Below are positions 6,582 to 7,109 of a stretch of 7,109 nucleotides of DNA, piece after piece. Position 1 is the first letter of the stretch. Each line of letters begins with the position of its first letter. Source of the stretch: Agathobacter sp. (GTDB lineage Bacteria; Bacillota_A; Clostridia; Lachnospirales; Lachnospiraceae). The translations under genes and the position numbers were made by a program. The notes below the pieces were generated by a model. The model was not told the origin of the DNA, made no database searches, and was given only the letters and a program-made list of their open reading frames with translations. The stretch lies in NCBI GenBank assembly GCA_017936725.1, contig JAGBEZ010000066.1, forward strand, positions 1-7,109, read 5' to 3'.

Positions 6582-7109
6582 ATGGATACATCTTTTATTT
6601 TTAATGAGGACGTGGAGAGCTGGGAGACACTGATGTTTTTGTATAACTCAGCGTTAAAGGAAGTAGCCACGAAACTTGAGATTCTTAACGACGAATTTCG
6701 ACATGTACACAAATATGAACCAATTGAATATATCAAATCGCGAATCAAGACACCAGAGAGTATTGTAAAGAAATTAAAACGTCATGGCTTGGATATCAAT
6801 GTAGACAATATGATTCAGCATATCAATGATATTGCGGGTGTACGTATCATTTGTTCCTTTACCTCTGATATTTACAAAATAGCTGAGATGATAGGAAAAC
6901 AAAATGATTTGACGGTGATTTCAGTAAAGGATTATATTCGCAATCCAAAGCCAAGCGGCTATCAGAGCTTTCATATGCTTGTATCTGTGCCAATTTTTAT
7001 TGGTGAAAAAGTAGTAGATACGAAAGTGGAGATTCAGATTCGTACCATTGGTATGGATTTCTGGGCGAGTCTGGAACATAAGATTTATTATAAATTTGAG
7101 GGAAATGCA
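6582..7109 (+). CDS. Small alarmone synthetase (GTP pyrophosphokinase, RelQ/RelP type), 3'-truncated by the window edge
   Basis: The first 176 residues are visible and the frame is open to the window end. It is predicted to transfer pyrophosphate from ATP to GTP or GDP to make (p)ppGpp, the stringent-response signal. Seen: SRIKTPESIVKKLKRHG (53-69), the basic ATP-binding region; INDIAGVRIICSF (81-93) with the Mg-binding Asp83; DYIRNPKPSGYQSFH (117-131), the G-loop/GTP-binding part with stacking Tyr127; and VEIQIRTIGMDFWASLEHK (149-167) with catalytic Glu150. Only about 45 residues precede the synthetase core, so there is no N-terminal HD hydrolase domain as in long Rel/SpoT proteins. The family is usually about 210-260 residues, so roughly 40-80 are probably missing, including the C-terminal helices that form the RelQ tetramer. 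RelQ versus RelP cannot be settled without them. It is the third gene of the methyltransferase set, which points to coupling with ribosome function. Confidence 0.93.
   Translation, partial: MDTSFIFNEDVESWETLMFLYNSALKEVATKLEILNDEFRHVHKYEPIEYIKSRIKTPESIVKKLKRHGLDINVDNMIQHINDIAGVRIICSFTSDIYKIAEMIGKQNDLTVISVKDYIRNPKPSGYQSFHMLVSVPIFIGEKVVDTKVEIQIRTIGMDFWASLEHKIYYKFEGNA

Overview
The window looks like the chromosome of a low- to mid-GC Clostridia-type Firmicute, most likely a Lachnospiraceae member. The evidence is the dnaE-pfkA gene pair, strong purine-rich ribosome binding sites before almost every gene, short intergenic gaps, and a small acidic 88-residue protein whose sequence I associate with that family. 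This placement comes from protein and context recognition only; no search was run.

Layout, all genes on the + strand. (1) 1-635: the 3' part of a TraX-like multi-pass membrane protein, with its N-terminus outside the window. (2) 671-4195: dnaE, the complete alpha subunit of DNA polymerase III. (3) 4211-5182: pfkA, ATP-type 6-phosphofructokinase, 15 bp after dnaE and probably co-transcribed with it. (4) 5183-5476: a non-coding gap almost filled by a 219-bp imperfect palindrome (5190-5408). (5) 5477-6283: a TrmH/SpoU-family RNA 2'-O-ribose methyltransferase. (6) 6299-6565: a small uncharacterised acidic protein. (7) 6582 to the window end: the N-terminal 176 residues of a small alarmone (p)ppGpp synthetase of the RelQ/RelP type, cut by the window edge.

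Functionally there are two blocks. The left block joins replication (dnaE) to upper glycolysis (pfkA). The right block, with gaps of 15 and 16 bp, joins RNA modification, a small protein of unknown function and stringent-response signalling, which reads as a translation or growth-control operon. The palindrome separates the blocks.

The least explained item is the palindrome. Its outer 28-bp arms match at 26 positions, further paired blocks continue inward to a 7-nt apical loop, and it has no U-tract to make it an ordinary terminator. It is best read as a MITE-like element or a long structured RNA/DNA hairpin. The remaining genes are ordinary housekeeping genes with a few residue-level oddities, mainly in the phosphofructokinase active site.
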